A stretch of DNA of 64,000 nucleotides, taken from Polyodon spathula (taxonomy: Eukaryota > Chordata > Actinopteri > Acipenseriformes > Polyodontidae). The stretch is taken from positions 21,629,447-21,693,446 of the forward strand of contig NC_054548.1 of the NCBI RefSeq assembly GCF_017654505.1, given 5' to 3'. The position numbers and the translations under genes are program-made. Below are positions 60,045 to 64,000 of this stretch, one piece after another. Numbering within the stretch: the first letter of the stretch is position 1; every line of letters begins with the position of its first letter. Under the pieces are notes generated by a model. It saw only the letters and a program-made list of their open reading frames with translations, searched no databases and was not told the DNA's origin.

Positions 60045-61140
60045 TGTAGCGAACCGACGGTAACAAGCGCTGGGTTTGGTTAGCGTAGCCGCTGCCACCA
60101 CCATTGATAACACGGAAGGGGCAGGGGTTAATTTTAGGTACGCTTGGGCAGATATTAAAATGAGAGGGGGAAAGCACTGGTTCAAACACAAAAGAGTCTG
60201 GGAACAGAAGTCACAATAATAAAAGCCAAAGTTTATTACAACACACAGTTTACAGTATCCCCATAAAAATACAGACTAGGCAATTCTAACAATTTTAGAA
60301 TAAGTATAGCAGTAATACAAAGGGGGAGGACATCCTAGGTGGGGAAATACAGCCTCCGTGTTTTTATAGAAGGGGACTCAAATCTGAAGTGTTAGACCAT
60401 AAACAAACAAAATTAAAAAAAGTAACTCAGCAGAACCAACATTAAAATCGTGCCACTCGTGAAAGTAAAATAAACCACACCCTGTAAACTCTAAAAGACA
60501 AATAATAAAAGCAAGAACATTCTACCCTTCTAAAACATGTACATACAGCTCTACCCCCCCCCCCCCCACCCCCCCCCCCCCACACACACACACACACACA
60601 CTTGGGACTATAATATCGTATTATTTGATTGTTAAACAATTCATGTATACAATTAATCATAAACTCGTGTGAATACAATAATGAAAAGCATATACAAACA
60701 TTCACAGAGATTGATTTAAGAAGAAGGACATTACCAGAAGCAAAAGAAAGGGCACTTTACAAATCTTCATGTATAAACACATTGAAGGCTCTGAACACTC
60801 TTTCCAGTCAGCTCCCAGCAGCACAAAATGGCAGAAATAAACAATCCTTTCATTTATCATATCCGTCAAGTCCAGTACACTTTTCTTCAGTATAACTGTG
60901 GTCCTAGCTCGTACACACTCGATCCATACAGTTCTTAAGCTTGACCACAATCAGTATCAAAACAGGGTTAGTCCAAACTTTTGCTCTCGCTCTCGTTGCA
61001 GACCAGACTGCAGAGACTAGCCTGTAGCAATCAGCCCACAGCATTCGTGATTCCTTAAAAGGGAGGAGGTCCCAAGCAGAACTGAAGTGCATAACCATTG
61101 TGCACGATGGCAAGCACCCAGATGTCTGAGGTGCAAGCAC
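60045..61140. repeat. Unclassified repeat-like segment, possibly LTR-derived
   Basis: Starts TGTAGCGAACCGACGG and is richer in G+C and CpG than its surroundings. A minus-strand TAATAAACTTTGG signal lies near 60226-60240. A C-homopolymer with a (CA)n tract occupies about 60555-60601. The second boundary and a target duplication were not found, so LTR origin is only a suggestion. Confidence 0.3.
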
Positions 61141-62358
<1,218 letters not shown>

Positions 62359-62359
62359 A

Positions 62360-62429
<70 letters not shown>
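62359..62429. repeat. (ATT)n microsatellite
   Basis: About 23 ATT units. The Tyr- and Ile-repeat open frames over it are artefacts. Confidence 0.95.
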
Positions 62430-62447
62430 GGGTCTTTTTCAACAAAG

Positions 62448-62516
62448 ATGCCAGGAAACAGTGTCATTGTTCTTGCAGACATTATTCAAGCCTTTGTGAC
62501 TTTGACTTGTGTTAAA
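62448..62516 (+). other. Weak exon-like stretch with donor-like site
   Basis: ATGCCAGGAAACAGTG opens a frame MPGNSVIVLADIIQAFVTL (mildly hydrophobic, signal-peptide-like) that reaches AAAG-GTAAGATAC, a good 5' splice consensus, at about 62517. The product is not recognised and no partner exon is seen in the window. Could be chance. Confidence 0.2.
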
Positions 62517-62529
62517 GGTAAGATACTTT

Positions 62530-64000
62530 CCAATTTACAAACAGTTGATGTGTTTGTATTATCACAAATGTGTGTCTGTACAGGAACAGTTGATTTAAAG
62601 AGCATTTGGACAACTGGTTTCAAACAGTACTTACACTATTTCAGGCATCCTGTACTCTTTACATTGCAATGTTATTACGGTAAAACGGTATTGTAAAATA
62701 ACGAGTTTTACATGATCACTGACAAGACGCACGATGTCACCCATAGATCACACTTAAGCTTTCTGTTGAGAAAAAAGAAAACACGCAGGTACAAGACACA
62801 TCTTACCCGAAACTCAGAGTTCAGAATTGTAAAGTAGAATAAACATTGCGCTAATGCAACAACATTTAAAATCCAGTTTTGTATCTGTCTCCACACACTG
62901 TTAGTAAGATGTAACCCCTTTCTGTAAATTGTGACATCTCTAACACAAATGACCTAGCTGGACAAGAGTACAGAGCTGGAATGACCAGGAAAAGGGAGTC
63001 TGTTTTTAAATATGCTGTAATAAAACATTTAAAAAATAAATAAAAAGTGTAACACTCTTTGTCTGTCATGGTGCAAAATTACTGCTTAATAATGTAAGCA
63101 TAATAAAGGTTTTTTTTGTTTGTTTGTTTTTTTTTGTTTTGTTTTTTTGATAGAGGTAGTTATTTGTTCTGGTAACCAATTACATCAGAGGTGGAATAAC
63201 TATGCAGCTAATTTTGTTGACAAAATGAGCAAGGGATTCATATGGTTCCGAAATCAAAATTTAAACATAGACTTTTATTATAATACAAACCTTTTTTTTA
63301 ATGTCAAGTTAAGGAGTATAACTGTGAACTTGGTATGGGTAATAGAGGGTTTTTTCAACTCTTCCTTTTATTCACTTAGTGTATGTTCCTGGGTGGGTTG
63401 TTAAATGGCCATATTTGTGATAATGAAGTGCAATCCCCCTGCAGTTTACACAAAGGGAACATGAGTACCTGAAATTTTTTAATGCATGGCGAACCCTGGC
63501 AGAGGCAGCACAGCTAGCAGTAACTGACTCTCCAGCCAAGGCAGCGCAGGTCGAAGAACGGGGCTCTCTGACAGGCATGGTACAGGTCGCAGGACTGAGC
63601 TTAATTGATTGTTATTTATTCAATTCAGTCCCAGCCACAGTCTGCACATGTATTTAGCAGGGATAGAATTAACTCTATCTCTGCCAAACTGGAACAACAA
63701 TACATAAAAAGGCATGCGTCCTATCACAGTGCTATTTCATACTGATGTACAGTATTTCTTACATTCAATCTGGACAGTGTTGCAGGGGAACAGGCTACTG
63801 GTGTATCTGGAAATGATATACAAAGTGACTCTAAATAACAATAAGTGTACATTGTTTAAGACATTTCAGACCTCTACCAAGTTGCTCTAACTGCAACAAA
63901 GCAACAGTAGTTAGAAACAACTTATTTAACTGAGTCTTCTTTAACCAAAGTTGTTTCTTGCTAAAATACTTTACATTCAATATTGTTTTTCTCTTTGTTG
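62530..64000. other. Noncoding, no recognised feature
   Basis: AT-rich with a GT3-rich run near 63112-63147. Frames at 63120-63404 and 63372-63578 have no recognised motif. Confidence 0.45.

Overview
The window is repeat-dominated nuclear DNA from a vertebrate, most likely a ray-finned fish. The transposon mix points that way: Tc1/mariner with DD34E and DD36E signatures, a CR1 LINE with an SGNH-hydrolase ORF1, an L1-like 3' fragment, a restriction-like-endonuclease LINE, hAT and Tigger relics, foldback MITEs and many solo LTRs, set among long (TA)n and (TTA)n arrays. The CR1 3' end with 8-bp GAACATAA repeats and the abundance of short solo LTRs would suit an early-branching lineage (sturgeon, paddlefish, gar, bowfin), but that is inference. 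No bacterial-type operon, rRNA, tRNA or CRISPR array is visible, and I can support no complete host gene. A few exon-like stretches are flagged at low confidence.

Layout. 1-6.4 kb: (TA)n arrays, a mosaic solo LTR (1293-1758), piggyBac-like end fragments and a foldback MITE (5595-5928). 6.4-8.7 kb: a dead hAT transposase gene on the minus strand split by a solo LTR (7697-8327), with a second solo LTR alongside (6445-7105). 11.4 kb: hAT-type MITE with an 8-bp target duplication. 12.06-12.5 kb: solo LTR. 16.0-17.35 kb: 5'-truncated L1-like fragment. 23.2-28.3 kb: a Tc1 element carrying a nearly complete CR1 LINE (about 23642-27915, minus strand) with two long open frames. 30.8-32.65 kb: piggyBac-like terminal repeats enclosing a DD36E Tc1 relic. 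34.0-35.5 kb: a second Tc1 copy of the family that hosts the LINE. 38.25-39.46 kb: another dead Tc1 between two (TA)n arrays. 40.38-41.25 kb: internally deleted Tigger/pogo element. 42.4-42.85 kb and 50.5-50.8 kb: two copies of a MITE with inverted repeats of about 120 bp. 44.5-47.7 kb: dead R2-group-type LINE interrupted by a solo LTR in its endonuclease domain. 49.07 and 57.4 kb: solo LTRs. 58.0-58.2 kb: old CR1 fragment. 59.2-59.5 kb: Tc1 fragment. The remainder is AT-rich noncoding DNA and microsatellites.

The genes do not form a host pathway. The CR1 ORF1 and ORF2 are the only clearly intact coding pair: an RNA-binding/esterase-like ORF1 and an endonuclease-reverse transcriptase ORF2. 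All other coding traces are broken transposase or reverse-transcriptase remnants. The main value of the window is stratigraphic. Nested insertions with readable target duplications or a target deletion give a relative order of invasion: REL-endonuclease LINE and hAT first, LTR elements after them; Tc1 before CR1.
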